A DNA stretch of 64,000 nucleotides from Caulobacter sp. S45 (lineage in GTDB: Bacteria; Pseudomonadota; Alphaproteobacteria; Caulobacterales; Caulobacteraceae): NCBI RefSeq assembly GCF_009765965.1, contig NZ_LMUL01000004.1:18420-82419 (forward strand), given 5' to 3'. Made by a program: the position numbers and the translations under genes. The notes beneath the pieces are model-generated. The model was not told the origin of the DNA and did no database searches. It saw only the letters and a list, made by a program, of their open reading frames with translations. Every line of letters begins with the position of its first letter. The stretch's first letter is position 1. This document shows, piece after piece, positions 53,229 to 61,811 of this stretch.

Positions 53229-54314
53229 TTGAACCAGCCCGATTCCCGCGTTCATCGGATCAACCGGCTGGGCGGCCTGGGGGTGGACTGCGACGCCGCC
53301 GGATTGCGGCTGGCGGGGGTGGCCCTGCTGCACAAGCGTGGCCACGCCTTCGTTCCGCGCCCCGCCGACGAGATCGAGCTGCTGCTGAAGGCCGCCTATC
53401 CCGCGGACAAGGCGCCGTTCCTGTCCTTGAGCCTAGCCTCCATCGCCGACGCCCTGAACGCGGGGAACCTGGCCAAGGCAGCGATGACGGCGATGTTCCT
53501 GAAACTATCCGAACTGGACGCGGACGGCGCCGCGCGCATCGCCCGCGTGGATGACGTGTTGGCGAAATATGATGGCCAACCTCGCGCGCAGGATGGACGC
53601 TTCGCCGACGGGAAGATGGGCGCGGCCGCACATCATGACCGGCCTCCCGCTCAATCGGCTAAGCCTTCGTCAGGTCCACATCAGACTTCGCAGCAAACAC
53701 TGACCCACGTCGCCACCGCCGCCGACTTCGCCACCCGGAAGACACCGGCCGATGCGCCAGGGGCGATCCAGTTCTCGCCAACGCTGCAAGGCCAGTTCGA
53801 CGTCTCATGGAGCCGGAGCTTCCCCGGCGGCCGCTCCAAGGAACAGGGCGGCACGATCGTCACCGACCGGCAGGGAAATCTCAGCGTCCAGAACATCGGC
53901 GGCGTGGCTGCGGACCGGAAAACGTTCACACCCGATTACACCATGAAAGATCCCGCCAAGTTCACTCCAATCGGGGTCTTCCACACCCACCCCTATGACA
54001 GGTCGGAAGGAGGTTATACTGGCATCGCGATCGATGGGGGCGACGCGGGTGGACTGATCGACAGCCCGGCCAAGTTCTGCGTCGTCCAGAGTGGCGAAAA
54101 GCAGTTCATGTTCATGAATACAAGCGTTACGCCGCAACGCGTGAATTGGGATGCTTTACATATGGAGGGGCAGCGCGATTCCGACGCATTCGGCGCAAAG
54201 GGTAATAACTTCGCCGATTCAAGCGCAAAAGCAGCGATTGAAATCGCCGCCAAATACGGCCTAGCCTACTATGAGGGACACCATGATCACTTCACGCGCG
54301 TCTATCAAAAGTAA
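53229..54314 (+). CDS. Modular protein with JAB-like HTHP motif (toxin-like)
   Basis: A 361-residue protein from a TTG at 53229 with GGAGG six bases upstream. Residues 1-128 form a helical N-terminal module ending AKYDGQPRAQDGRFADG, a layout I associate with the variable-tail proteins of alphaproteobacteria. A linker (129-165) is Ser/Pro/His-rich. The C-terminal part has IGVFHTHPYDRSEGGYTG (His252, His254, with Asp269/Asp272 following), like the metal site of JAB/JAMM domains. The 3' third is AT-richer than its neighbours. Its end overlaps the next gene by 44 bases. A polymorphic toxin is likely but unproven. Confidence 0.65.
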   Translation: MNQPDSRVHRINRLGGLGVDCDAAGLRLAGVALLHKRGHAFVPRPADEIELLLKAAYPADKAPFLSLSLASIADALNAGNLAKAAMTAMFLKLSELDADGAARIARVDDVLAKYDGQPRAQDGRFADGKMGAAAHHDRPPAQSAKPSSGPHQTSQQTLTHVATAADFATRKTPADAPGAIQFSPTLQGQFDVSWSRSFPGGRSKEQGGTIVTDRQGNLSVQNIGGVAADRKTFTPDYTMKDPAKFTPIGVFHTHPYDRSEGGYTGIAIDGGDAGGLIDSPAKFCVVQSGEKQFMFMNTSVTPQRVNWDALHMEGQRDSDAFGAKGNNFADSSAKAAIEIAAKYGLAYYEGHHDHFTRVYQK

Positions 54315-54774
54315 GTTTTTTCGAAACCAGAGGGCATTTTTCAATATTGCATTGGGCGCCACAATTGTGTGTTTAACGCCAATGACGGCCGCCGAAAGCT
54401 TCGCTAAAGCTCCGAATTTCCCGGCTTCCTATGCCGCTCCGTGCATCAAATCAAAAGAACTCTCACGCGCCATAAAGTCACAGATCGAAATTCGGCGCGA
54501 AATAGCTAAGAAACACTACCGTATCGCCAATCGACTCTTGCAGATCACCATTTGGCAAATTGATCGTTACACCGATCAAAGATCTTACGATGCAAGAGAA
54601 GGCATATTCGACGACACCGGCCAAGATATGATGCTGGCCCGCTACCTTGAGGCGCATGGCGATAAAAAGAAAGCTCTGCATATACGGCGGGAAATGCTTA
54701 CCGGCGCAATAGCTTCGTGCCGAAGCGAACCAAAATCCACAAGTGAAAAACTAAAGAATTTAATCGCTCGCTGA
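54271..54774 (+). CDS. AT-rich secreted small protein, possible immunity protein
   Basis: A 167-residue protein (ATG at 54271, alternative at 54283) whose N-terminus is a signal peptide: basic RASIKSKFFRNQR, then a hydrophobic AFFNIALGATIVCLTPM and an AESFA-like cleavage site. The mature part is Lys/Arg-rich helices with two cysteines that could pair. Base composition is clearly different: 28 of 60 bases in 54481-54540 are G or C, against roughly two thirds around it. No family recognised. Overlap with the HTHP gene fits an effector-immunity pair with the immunity part in the periplasm. Confidence 0.65.
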   Translation: MRDTMITSRASIKSKFFRNQRAFFNIALGATIVCLTPMTAAESFAKAPNFPASYAAPCIKSKELSRAIKSQIEIRREIAKKHYRIANRLLQITIWQIDRYTDQRSYDAREGIFDDTGQDMMLARYLEAHGDKKKALHIRREMLTGAIASCRSEPKSTSEKLKNLIAR

Positions 54775-54834
54775 TCTCGGCTTTCCCTTTCAGTCCGACA
54801 AATATTTCGACGAAGGGACGTCCAGGGCGCCCGC

Positions 54835-55791
54835 CTACCCCCGCTCGGCGCTCCACACCTTGACGGTCAACCCGCCAGCCTCGGTGGGCGGCAAGGCGAC
54901 GGCGGTGTGGGCGTGAAGGCCGGCCTGGGCGGTCCAGCGCGCCATCTCCTCGTCGGAGAAGCCCAGGCGGCGGTGCTGGTGCACCTCGCGTAGGTATTCC
55001 AGCCCGTGGGGGGCGAAGTCCACGATCATCAACCGCCCGCCCGGCGACAGCAGCCGCGCCGCCTCCACCACCGCGCCGGCCGGGTCGCCCAGATAGTGCA
55101 GCACCCGGTGGATCACCACCCGATCCGCCGTCCCCGTCGGCAGGCCGGTGGCGTGGATGTCTCCGTGGCGCAGCTCCACCCCCTCCAGCCCCGCCTCGGC
55201 GGTGTGGGCGCGGGCGATGTTGAGCATTTGCTGCGACAGGTCGAGCCCGATGGCGTGGGCCGAGCGAGGCCCGAGCAAGGTCAGCATCCGCCCGGCGCCG
55301 GTGCCCAGGTCGATCAACCGGCGATAGGGCCCGTCGCCCGCCGCGCGCAGGATCGCCGCCTCCACCGCGTCCTCGGCCACGTACAACGAACGGATCTCGT
55401 CCCAGCGGGCGGCGTTGCGGGCGAAGTAGGCCTGGGCCTCGCCATGGCGGGCCTGGCGCACCGCCTCCAGCTTCTCCAGGTCGCGCTGGTGATCGAGCGC
55501 GCCGGGCGCCAGCGTCTCCAGCACATTGTATAGGAAGCGCCGCTGTGGCTCGGATGCACCCAGGCGATAGAATACCCAGGCGCCATCGGGGAACCGCTCC
55601 ACCAGCTTGGCCTGGGCCAGCAGCTTGAGATGGCGCGACACCCGCGGCTGGCTGTGGCCCAGGATCTGGACCAGCTCCATCACCGCCAGCTCCTCGCGCG
55701 CCAGCAAGGCGAGCACCCGCAGGCGCGTCGGCTCGCCCGCCGCGCGCAGCATCTCCACTAAATCGTCGGCGGTGGCCTTCATGGCCTCCAT
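54835..55791 (-). CDS. ArsR-family regulator fused to a SAM methyltransferase-like domain (SahR-type)
   Basis: About 318 residues from the ATG at 55791. Residues 1-90 are an ArsR winged helix (ADDLVEMLRAAGEPTRLRVL, GHSQPRVSRHLKLLAQAKLV), without the cysteine cluster of metal sensors. From about 145, LIDLGTGAGRMLTLLGPRS, IGLDLSQQMLNIARAH and LLSPGGRLMIVDFAPHG form a class I methyltransferase fold. This architecture is that of SahR, which senses S-adenosylhomocysteine and represses metK, ahcY and methionine genes. The only site candidate in the window is upstream of metK. It diverges from mlaC. Confidence 0.8.
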   Translation of the reverse strand: MEAMKATADDLVEMLRAAGEPTRLRVLALLAREELAVMELVQILGHSQPRVSRHLKLLAQAKLVERFPDGAWVFYRLGASEPQRRFLYNVLETLAPGALDHQRDLEKLEAVRQARHGEAQAYFARNAARWDEIRSLYVAEDAVEAAILRAAGDGPYRRLIDLGTGAGRMLTLLGPRSAHAIGLDLSQQMLNIARAHTAEAGLEGVELRHGDIHATGLPTGTADRVVIHRVLHYLGDPAGAVVEAARLLSPGGRLMIVDFAPHGLEYLREVHQHRRLGFSDEEMARWTAQAGLHAHTAVALPPTEAGGLTVKVWSAERG

Positions 55792-55840
55792 ACAGCGTGT
55801 CGGCATCCTATCTGTAAAGCTTGAGCGTCGGGGCGGGGCC

Positions 55841-55866
55841 GGAACCCTGGGTTCCCGCCACCCGTT
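55841..55866 (+). promoter_or_regulatory. Possible EcfG-type promoter for mlaC
   Basis: GGAAC at 55841-55845, 17-base spacer, CGTT at 55863-55866: exact in both elements. It lies 57 bases before the mlaC ATG, but outside the stress island, so chance is not excluded. Confidence 0.4.
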
Positions 55867-55922
55867 CGGCGCTCGAAAACACAGCGTACCGCCCACGCCA
55901 TACGCATCATCCGGAGCCTTCG

Positions 55923-56594
55923 ATGCCCACGCCCCTATCCCGCCGCGCCGCCAAGCTCGCAGGCGCAGCCGTCCTGGCCCTCACAGCCGCCCTGCCGCTG
56001 ACCCTTGCCTCCAGCGCCCCCGCCATGGCCCAGGCCGCGCGCGGGCACGGCGACCCGCAGGCGGAAGCCTACGTCCAGACCCAGGCCAACCGCGCGCTGA
56101 CCATCCTGAACGACCAGGGCATGAGCGTCGCCGCCAAGAAGCAGGCCTTCTACGGCTTCGTGAACGACGTGGCCGACGTGTCGCGCATCACCGATTTCGT
56201 GCTCGGCCGCTACCGTCGCGCACTCACTCCCGAACAGTACAACCGCTTCGCCCAGGCTTTCCGTCAGTATGCGGATAGTATCTACGAAACGCGCTTCGGC
56301 GATTATCACGGCGAGAAGCTGACGGTGTCGGGCTCGGTCGCCCGCTCGCCCAACGACGTGGTGGTCTCCAGCATCGTCAGCGGCGCGGACTACAAGGGCA
56401 ACCCGGTGGTGAACTGGCGGCTGCTGCGCGGCGCGAACGGCTGGAAGGTCGTGGACATCCAGGCCCAGGGCGTCTGGCTGGCCGTGGTGCAGCAACAAGA
56501 CTTCACATCCACCCTCGCCAATCACAACGGCGACGTCGACGTGCTGATCCATCAGCTACAGTCCGACGCCAGCCAGGGGCGGCCCGCTCACTGA
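55923..56594 (+). CDS. MlaC-family phospholipid-binding protein
   Basis: A 223-residue secreted protein. Signal peptide with a Ala-rich core (KLAGAAVLALTAALPLTLAS...AMAQ). The mature part has RYRRALTPEQYNRFAQAFRQ, DYHGEKLTVSG and WRLLRGANGWKVVDIQAQGV, the Ttg2D/MlaC pattern. MlaC carries phospholipid between outer and inner membrane. No mlaA/B/D/E/F neighbours are visible. Confidence 0.88.
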   Translation: MPTPLSRRAAKLAGAAVLALTAALPLTLASSAPAMAQAARGHGDPQAEAYVQTQANRALTILNDQGMSVAAKKQAFYGFVNDVADVSRITDFVLGRYRRALTPEQYNRFAQAFRQYADSIYETRFGDYHGEKLTVSGSVARSPNDVVVSSIVSGADYKGNPVVNWRLLRGANGWKVVDIQAQGVWLAVVQQQDFTSTLANHNGDVDVLIHQLQSDASQGRPAH

Positions 56595-56624
56595 AGCTGA
56601 TCCGAGCCGATCCCTGAGCATTAT

Positions 56625-56653
56625 CCCCCGGCGCCATCCCCTGGCGTCGGGGG
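56625..56653 (+). terminator. Terminator-like hairpin after mlaC
   Basis: CCCCCGGCGCCA (56625-56636) pairs with TGGCGTCGGGGG (56642-56653), a 12-bp stem with one mismatch and a five-base loop. There is no long T-run. Confidence 0.55.
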
Positions 56654-57015
56654 CTTCAACTTCCAATCCTTACGGTCGACCCGAGAGAATCCACCGACAT
56701 ACTTCTTCAGGTCCTCATTTCTGGCGCCAGAGCTGGCGGGAACGTCGTTCGAGCTTGTCGAAACCTGAACCTTCCAAGACAATGCAGCCTATATCGACGC
56801 AGGCCAAAGCTTCGAAAATCCAAACAAGCCGCAAAACGACTTGGCTTTTTTGGATTGACGGGGGAACTCACGCGGCCTTTACATGCTTGTATGCAATCCG
56901 GCAAAACTTCGCCACAATTTCGCCGGATAGTCGCCACCACTCGACATCAAGGTCGGGTTCGAGGCGGGGGCATTCGTCGTCCGCCGACGCCAACAAGAAT
57001 AAAGGGAGTTTCATC
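56654..57015. other. Intergenic region between mlaC and the 57016 gene
   Basis: Apart from the hairpin at its left end I see no gene here. Two stretches are AT-rich (around 56800-56860 and 56880-56920), and TTGACG at about 56855 could be part of a sigma-70 type promoter. No EcfG consensus with the proper spacing. Confidence 0.4.
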
Positions 57016-57276
57016 ATGGCTGCTCGTATCGTCGCCGCGGGTCTGATCGCCGCGTCCCTGCTGGTCGCTCCGGCCTTCGCCCAGACCGCCGCCACTCCGC
57101 CGGCGCCATCCCACTCGAAGACCACGACCAACACCACCGACGTCAAGACCGCCGACACCGACGCGTCCGGCAAGACGGTCACCAAGCACCACAAGGTGGT
57201 CAAGCACGCCAAGAAGGTGACCGCGCCCAAGCCGGACACCGCGACCGACGCCGCCGGCAACACCACCGGCCAGTAA
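57016..57276 (+). CDS. Small secreted Lys/His/Thr-rich protein
   Basis: An 86-residue protein with signal peptide MAARIVAAGLIAASLLVAPA...FAQ. The mature 62 residues are Thr, Asp, Lys and His rich (TADTDASGKTVTKHHKVVKH), with no hydrophobic core, so probably disordered. AAAGGGAG precedes the ATG. Function unknown; a strong terminator follows. Confidence 0.75.
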   Translation: MAARIVAAGLIAASLLVAPAFAQTAATPPAPSHSKTTTNTTDVKTADTDASGKTVTKHHKVVKHAKKVTAPKPDTATDAAGNTTGQ

Positions 57277-57343
57277 GACGCTCCGCGCGCCGGACGGGCC
57301 TGGGCTTCGTCCGATGCTCGCCTCAGAGCGGTCGCACCTGTTT

Positions 57344-57373
57344 CGAGCCCGGCCATAGCGCCGGGCTCGTTTC
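57344..57373 (+). terminator. Intrinsic terminator
   Basis: CGAGCCCGGC (57344-57353) pairs perfectly with GCCGGGCTCG (57360-57369) around a six-base loop, and TTT follows. It ends the 57016 transcript. Confidence 0.75.
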
Positions 57374-57458
57374 GTATGGGACAGGGTCCGGATTGAATCG
57401 AAAGTCGATTTCGCCGTCGACCATCGAAGTCTAGGCTGTCCCACGGACAGGAGCTGCC

Positions 57459-57842
57459 ATGACCGCCAAATTCTCGAGGCTCATCCTAGGGACGGCCGCC
57501 CTTTGCGCGGCGGTCCACGGAGGCGGAAACGCTCTCGCGCAAGCCACCGCCACGCAGCCCGCGCCGGCTGGCAGCGCCGCGCCCCCTCCGGCGGCGCCCA
57601 AACCCCATCATCGCCGCAAGCCACAAAGCCTGGAGATGGACGTGAACGGAACAGGCGAAGCGCCGGCCGTCGCCGGGCCCAACACCAGCACCCAGGACGC
57701 GACCAGCGGCGACCTCAGCGGCTCGACGGGCGCCGGCTCGAGTGCACCGATGTACCCGACCCCGTCGACACCCGCCCCCCAGGGCGCGCCGGACGATCGG
57801 CCGGCCCTCGCCGCGCCTGGCGACGCGACGCCGAGACCCTAA
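57459..57842 (+). CDS. Secreted Pro/Ala/Ser-rich hypothetical protein
   Basis: A 127-residue protein. N-terminal signal-like stretch (LILGTAALCAAVHGGGNALA). The rest is low-complexity: PAPAGSAAPPPAAPKPHHRR, then a Gly/Ser/Thr-rich tail ending in APQGAPDDRPALAAPG. GAGCTGCC precedes the ATG weakly. Probably periplasmic and disordered; function unknown. Confidence 0.65.
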   Translation: MTAKFSRLILGTAALCAAVHGGGNALAQATATQPAPAGSAAPPPAAPKPHHRRKPQSLEMDVNGTGEAPAVAGPNTSTQDATSGDLSGSTGAGSSAPMYPTPSTPAPQGAPDDRPALAAPGDATPRP

Positions 57843-57857
57843 CGCCGTGAACGAGCG

Positions 57858-58523
57858 TCAGGCCTTGTGGCGAGCCGGCTTGGCCTGCTTCTGCGCCAGG
57901 GTGAAGGGCAGGTCGTCCAACGTCACATAGCCGCGCCCCTCGACGTCCAGGGCCTCGAAGTTGTGGTCGGCACGGGCCAGGAAGTCCGCCAGCTTGATCT
58001 GACCGTTGAAGGTGCGGTCAGCGGAACGGACGGGCTCGGCGTCGTTCAGCAATCCATAGGCGCCGGCGCCCTGATAGGGCAGGTCGTCCTCCCGGATCTT
58101 GCTCGAACCGGAGGCGCCGCCCCCGCTATCCTGGGCCAGGGCCGTCAGGATCAACGCTGGCCGGCCGTCCAGACGGGCCGATGGGGCGGCGCCCATCACG
58201 TCGGGCACGATCTGATGCTCGTAGTAGCTGACCTCGGCGTCATCCACGATGCCGTCATGGTCCCGGTCCAGCACCTTGAAGAAGGCTTCTGCATCTGCGC
58301 GGAACTCGGCCTTGTCGATATGGCCGTCCTTGTTGGCGTCCGCCTTCTGGAACCAGGCCACCACCGGATAGGGATCGCCGGCCTTGGAGCGGAAGGGTTC
58401 GCCACAGGGGCTGATGAAAAGCTCCGAGTCCCTCAGCGGCGTCAGCTGCGAGCGAGGCGCCGCCGACACGGCGTCGGCCGCCAGCATCGAGACGAGGATC
58501 ATACCGACGGCGAACTTGACCAT
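57858..58523 (-). CDS. EF-hand domain secreted protein
   Basis: A 221-residue protein with signal peptide MVKFAVGMILVSMLAADAVS. Two canonical EF-hand loops lie at residues 62-73 (DANKDGHIDKAE) and 86-97 (DRDHDGIVDDAE), each with acidic residues at 1, 3, 5 and 12. A later DVEGRGYVTLDDLPF is a degenerate third. It probably binds calcium in the periplasm. Convergent with 57459. Confidence 0.85.
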   Translation of the reverse strand: MVKFAVGMILVSMLAADAVSAAPRSQLTPLRDSELFISPCGEPFRSKAGDPYPVVAWFQKADANKDGHIDKAEFRADAEAFFKVLDRDHDGIVDDAEVSYYEHQIVPDVMGAAPSARLDGRPALILTALAQDSGGGASGSSKIREDDLPYQGAGAYGLLNDAEPVRSADRTFNGQIKLADFLARADHNFEALDVEGRGYVTLDDLPFTLAQKQAKPARHKA

Positions 58524-58636
58524 GACGCACCCCTGAGACCTGACCCTGGAATGGGCCGAGTTTAGCCCAAAACGCCAAGCTTAAAACTCGGCGGCGTGCG
58601 TGCCACATCCTGCGCCACGATCAAGTGATTTCGGGT

Positions 58637-59746
58637 TCAGGCGATTTCAGGATCGCGGCGCATGGGCGAGCCCAGGCGGGTGAGGTGGCCCATCTTGCGG
58701 CCGGGCGCGACATCGCGCTTGCCGTAGAGCCATAGCCGAGCCGATGGGTCCGCAGCCAGCGCCGCCCAGTCCAGCGCCGCGTCGCCCAGCAGATTCTCCA
58801 TCTCCGCGGTCGCCAGCATGTCGGTGGGCCCCAGCGGCCAGCCGGCCACCGCCCGCACGTGCTGCTCGAACTGGTCCACCTGGCAGGCGTCCAGCGTCCA
58901 GTGGCCGGAGTTGTGGACCCGAGGCGCGAACTCGTTGACCAGCAGCCGGCCGTCCTCGCCCTCGAACAGCTCGATCCCGGCGACGCCGACATAGTCCAGC
59001 CGCTCCAGGGTGCGTTCGGCGATCCGCAGCGCCTCGGCGCGGGTGGTGTGGGATGCCTGGGCCGGCGCGCGCGAGGTGCGCAGCACGCCGTCGCGGTGAT
59101 GGTTCTCGCTCAGCGGATAGGCCGCAACCACCCCGTCGCGACCGCGCGCGGCGATCACCGACAACTCACGGCGAAACGCCGCCCTGGCCTCCAGGATCGC
59201 GGGCTTGGAGCCGATGCGGGCGAAGGCGGCCTCGGCGTCGGCGGCGTCGGCGACCCAGGTCTGGCCCTTGCCGTCATAGCCTTCGCGCCGGGTCTTCAAC
59301 AGAGCTGGCGCACCCAGCCGTGACAGGCCCTCGACGATATCGGCCACGCTGTCGACCGCCGCGAAGTCCACAGTGGGGACGCCGGAGGCGCGGAAGAAGC
59401 TCTTCTCCTTCACCCGATCCTGGGCGGTGGCCAGCGCCAGGGCGCCGGGAGCCACGTCTCCCCCGTGGGCGATCAGCGCCTCGACCGCCGCGACCGGGAC
59501 GTTTTCGAACTCATAGGTGACGACCGCCGCCAACTCGGCCAGTTCGGCCAGGGCGGAGGGGTCGGTGTAGTCGGCGACGATAGTGCGCCAAGCCACCCGA
59601 CTGGCAGGGGTGTCGGTCTCGGGCGTCAGCACCACCACGTCGAAGCCGAGCCGCGCCGCGGCCAGCGCCAGCATCCGGCCGAGCTGACCCCCGCCCAGGA
59701 CGCCGATCACCGAGCCGGGCGCAAGCGGAGCGAAAGTCTGGCTCAA
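58637..59746 (-). CDS. purK: 5-(carboxyamino)imidazole ribonucleotide synthase
   Basis: A 369-residue ATP-grasp enzyme of purine synthesis, carboxylating AIR to N5-CAIR. It begins with [20 protein letters not shown] and includes [33 protein letters not shown] and [20 protein letters not shown] then [11 protein letters not shown]. The start is TTG at 59746, overlapping the purE stop (TTGA), which couples the two consecutive steps. Confidence 0.93.
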   Translation of the reverse strand: MSQTFAPLAPGSVIGVLGGGQLGRMLALAAARLGFDVVVLTPETDTPASRVAWRTIVADYTDPSALAELAELAAVVTYEFENVPVAAVEALIAHGGDVAPGALALATAQDRVKEKSFFRASGVPTVDFAAVDSVADIVEGLSRLGAPALLKTRREGYDGKGQTWVADAADAEAAFARIGSKPAILEARAAFRRELSVIAARGRDGVVAAYPLSENHHRDGVLRTSRAPAQASHTTRAEALRIAERTLERLDYVGVAGIELFEGEDGRLLVNEFAPRVHNSGHWTLDACQVDQFEQHVRAVAGWPLGPTDMLATAEMENLLGDAALDWAALAADPSARLWLYGKRDVAPGRKMGHLTRLGSPMRRDPEIA

Positions 59747-60246
59747 ACCGGAGCGTCCTCGACCGTCTCGGCCACCGCCTCGGTCTGGGCCCGACGATAG
59801 GCGACGACCCGCTCGGCCAGGGCAGGATCGTTCAGCGCCAGGATCTGGGCGGCGAACAGCCCCGCGTTCTTGGCCCCCGCCCGGCCCACCGCCATGGTCG
59901 CCACCGGTACGCCGCCGGGCATCTGGACAATGGACAGCAGGGAGTCCCAGCCGCTGAGCGCCTCGGAGCGCACCGGCACGCCGATCACCGGCAGCTCGGT
60001 CAGCGAGGCGGTCATGCCCGGCAGGTGCGCCGCTCCACCCGCCCCGGCCACGATCACCTTCACCCCGTCGGCCCTGGCGGACTTGGCGAAGGCGTACATG
60101 CGATCGGGCGTACGATGGGCGGAAACCACCTTGGCGACATAGGCCACGCCGAGCGCGTCCAGCGCCTCGGCCGCCGCGCTCAGCGTCGGCCAGTCCGAGC
60201 GGCTGCCCATGATGATGGCGACGGGCGCCGGTCCGCTCTGGTCCAA
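59743..60246 (-). CDS. purE: 5-(carboxyamino)imidazole ribonucleotide mutase
   Basis: A 167-residue mutase moving the carboxyl group from N5 to C4. [25 protein letters not shown] and [15 protein letters not shown] are the substrate loops. A TTG at 60246 is the only reasonable upstream start and has no clear ribosome site. It precedes purK with a four-base overlap. Confidence 0.93.
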   Translation of the reverse strand: MDQSGPAPVAIIMGSRSDWPTLSAAAEALDALGVAYVAKVVSAHRTPDRMYAFAKSARADGVKVIVAGAGGAAHLPGMTASLTELPVIGVPVRSEALSGWDSLLSIVQMPGGVPVATMAVGRAGAKNAGLFAAQILALNDPALAERVVAYRRAQTEAVAETVEDAPV

Positions 60247-60344
60247 AAGCTGAAGTCCATAAGTGCAGGAAAGTCGGCGAGTATAGGCAGGCCGTTTGCG
60301 CCCGCAACCAATCCTGAGCTATGCGGGCTGCCGGGAGACGATTA

Positions 60345-60983
60345 ATGAGCAAGGCGCTCGGCCAGACGCGCATAGACACCCTGGCGGGCCTGGGTCTGTC
60401 CGAGGCGGAGCTTACCCCTGCGGTGCGCGAAGCCTTGGCTAGGCTGTTGGCCGAACAGGCCGCCTGCGGCGCGGAGATCGCACACCTGACCACGCGCCTG
60501 GCGGAAGCCGAACGGCTGGCGGACCGGGACCCGTTGACCCCCGTGCTCAATCGCCGCGCCTTCGTGCGCGAGCTTCAGCGCAGCGCCGCCTTCTGCAACC
60601 GCTACGACGCGCCGGCCAGCCTGGTCTATTTCGACCTCGACGGCTTCAAGGGCGTGAACGACCGCTTCGGCCACGCCGCGGGCGACGCGGCCCTGGCGGT
60701 GACGGCGCAGATCCTGGTCGACAATGTACGCGAGTCCGACGTGGTGGGACGGCTCGGCGGCGACGAGTTCGCCGTCATCCTCGCCCAGGCCGACGGACCG
60801 GCCGCCATGGCCAAGGCGCAGTCCCTGACCGAGATCATCGGGGCCGCCCCGGTGGTGTTCGAGGGTGAGCTGATCCCGCTGAAGGCCTCGGCCGGCGTGC
60901 GCGCCTACGAACCCGGCCTGGAGCCGACCCGGTGGCTGGCCGAAGCCGATGCCGCCATGTTCCTACGCAAGGGCCTGCGCTGA
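60345..60983 (+). CDS. GGDEF domain diguanylate cyclase
   Basis: A 212-residue protein with a short N-terminal coiled-coil (about 20-58) and a GGDEF domain. The active loop is intact (RLGGDEFAVILAQ, residues 136-148). The inhibitory I-site RESD (129-132) sits five residues before it, so product feedback is expected. It should make c-di-GMP. No receiver or sensor domain is attached. GGGAG precedes the ATG. Confidence 0.92.
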   Translation: MSKALGQTRIDTLAGLGLSEAELTPAVREALARLLAEQAACGAEIAHLTTRLAEAERLADRDPLTPVLNRRAFVRELQRSAAFCNRYDAPASLVYFDLDGFKGVNDRFGHAAGDAALAVTAQILVDNVRESDVVGRLGGDEFAVILAQADGPAAMAKAQSLTEIIGAAPVVFEGELIPLKASAGVRAYEPGLEPTRWLAEADAAMFLRKGLR

Positions 60984-61007
60984 ACGCCCTTCGGCGAGGA
61001 ACCCAGT

Positions 61008-61232
61008 TCAGGCGATGATGTCGGGGGTGAGTTGGTCTTCCAGCCGGACGATCTCGTCGCGGAGCAGCAGCTTCTTCTTTTTCAGCCGGGCGATCTGGAT
61101 TTGATCGGGACGGGGCTTGCCCTCGAGCGCAGCCACCGCCGCGTCCATGTCCTGGTGCTCCACCTTCAGATTGGAAAGGCGGGCCCGCAGCGCCACGTCT
61201 TCCGCGCTCTGGATCGGCCCGTCGTCATTCAT
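61008..61232 (-). CDS. DUF465 (YdcH) family protein, copy 1
   Basis: A 74-residue coiled-coil protein: LRARLSNLKVEHQDMDAAVA, then QIQIARLKKKKLLLRDEIVR, the YdcH/DUF465 heptad pattern. The start at 61232 is preferred over 61247. Function unknown. It diverges from a second family member at 61394. Confidence 0.88.
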   Translation of the reverse strand: MNDDGPIQSAEDVALRARLSNLKVEHQDMDAAVAALEGKPRPDQIQIARLKKKKLLLRDEIVRLEDQLTPDIIA

Positions 61233-61393
61233 CTCGGCAATCCACAAACCGATCCATCAAGCTTTGAAGGCGGCGCTGAAGTCCTAACAGAGCTGCGTCT
61301 GCGGTAAAGCAGAGGATGGCTTCACGCCAGAGTGACCTGACAGGCGCGGAAGGGTCTGCTCTACTCCGCCTGCCAGCAGAAGGAGCGCACCGT

Positions 61394-61570
61394 ATGGCGA
61401 TTGAAGCGCGCATTCGTGAACTGGGTTACCGTCACCAAACTCTGGACAAGGCCATCGAGGACGAAAACCGTCGTCCCGGCAACGACTCCTTGCGTCTCAA
61501 CGAGCTCAAACGACAGAAGCTCAAACTCAAGGAGCAGATAGAGGTGCTGCGCGGAGCCCGCGCGCACTGA
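61394..61570 (+). CDS. DUF465 (YdcH) family protein, copy 2
   Basis: A 58-residue coiled coil: ARIRELGYRHQTLDKAIEDE then LRLNELKRQKLKLKEQIEVL. AGAAGGAGCG sits eight bases before the ATG. Same family as the divergent copy, with only about 160 bases between them. Confidence 0.9.
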   Translation: MAIEARIRELGYRHQTLDKAIEDENRRPGNDSLRLNELKRQKLKLKEQIEVLRGARAH

Positions 61571-61646
61571 CGTTTCAAGCGCCCCGACCCTTAGGGGTTA
61601 GGCGCGACCTCCAGATCGTATTTCATCCGCCATTTCACTTCGTCAT

Positions 61647-61737
61647 CCCCCGACTGATCGGGGGAGCCGTGGAACAGGCTTGTCGGCCGAGAAGGCTGAA
61701 GCGCCGCGCCATGGATGCCCGGATCAAGTCCGGGCAT
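61647..61737. repeat. Intergenic palindromic repeat pair
   Basis: CCCCCGA/TCGGGGG (61647-61653 with 61658-61664) and ATGCCCGG/CCGGGCAT (61715-61722 with 61730-61737). Both belong to the GTCATCCC / GCCCGGATCAAGTCCGGGC class of dispersed intergenic palindromes common in alphaproteobacteria. They lie in the 241-base gap between the DUF465 copy 2 and the convergent trcR. Confidence 0.75.
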
Positions 61738-61811
61738 GACGGCGGAAACGGGATGTGAGCGATAGGGCCCTTCCGCACCCACCGTGGGTCTTTGGCCCCC
61801 GATCTGGGACT

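Noticed and set aside
53134-54834. Insertion sequence or prophage remnant around the AT-rich genes
   Set aside because: No transposase, integrase, terminal inverted repeats or attachment-like duplications could be seen; only base composition differs.
56855-56880. EcfG site in the gap before 57016
   Set aside because: GGAAC occurs twice in this gap, but neither copy has CGTT or a near-match at 16 or 17 bases.
58637-60550. Apparent 637-residue frame covering purK and purE
   Set aside because: Only the purK part is meaningful in that frame; purE is read in another frame and ends at 59743, so there is no fusion.
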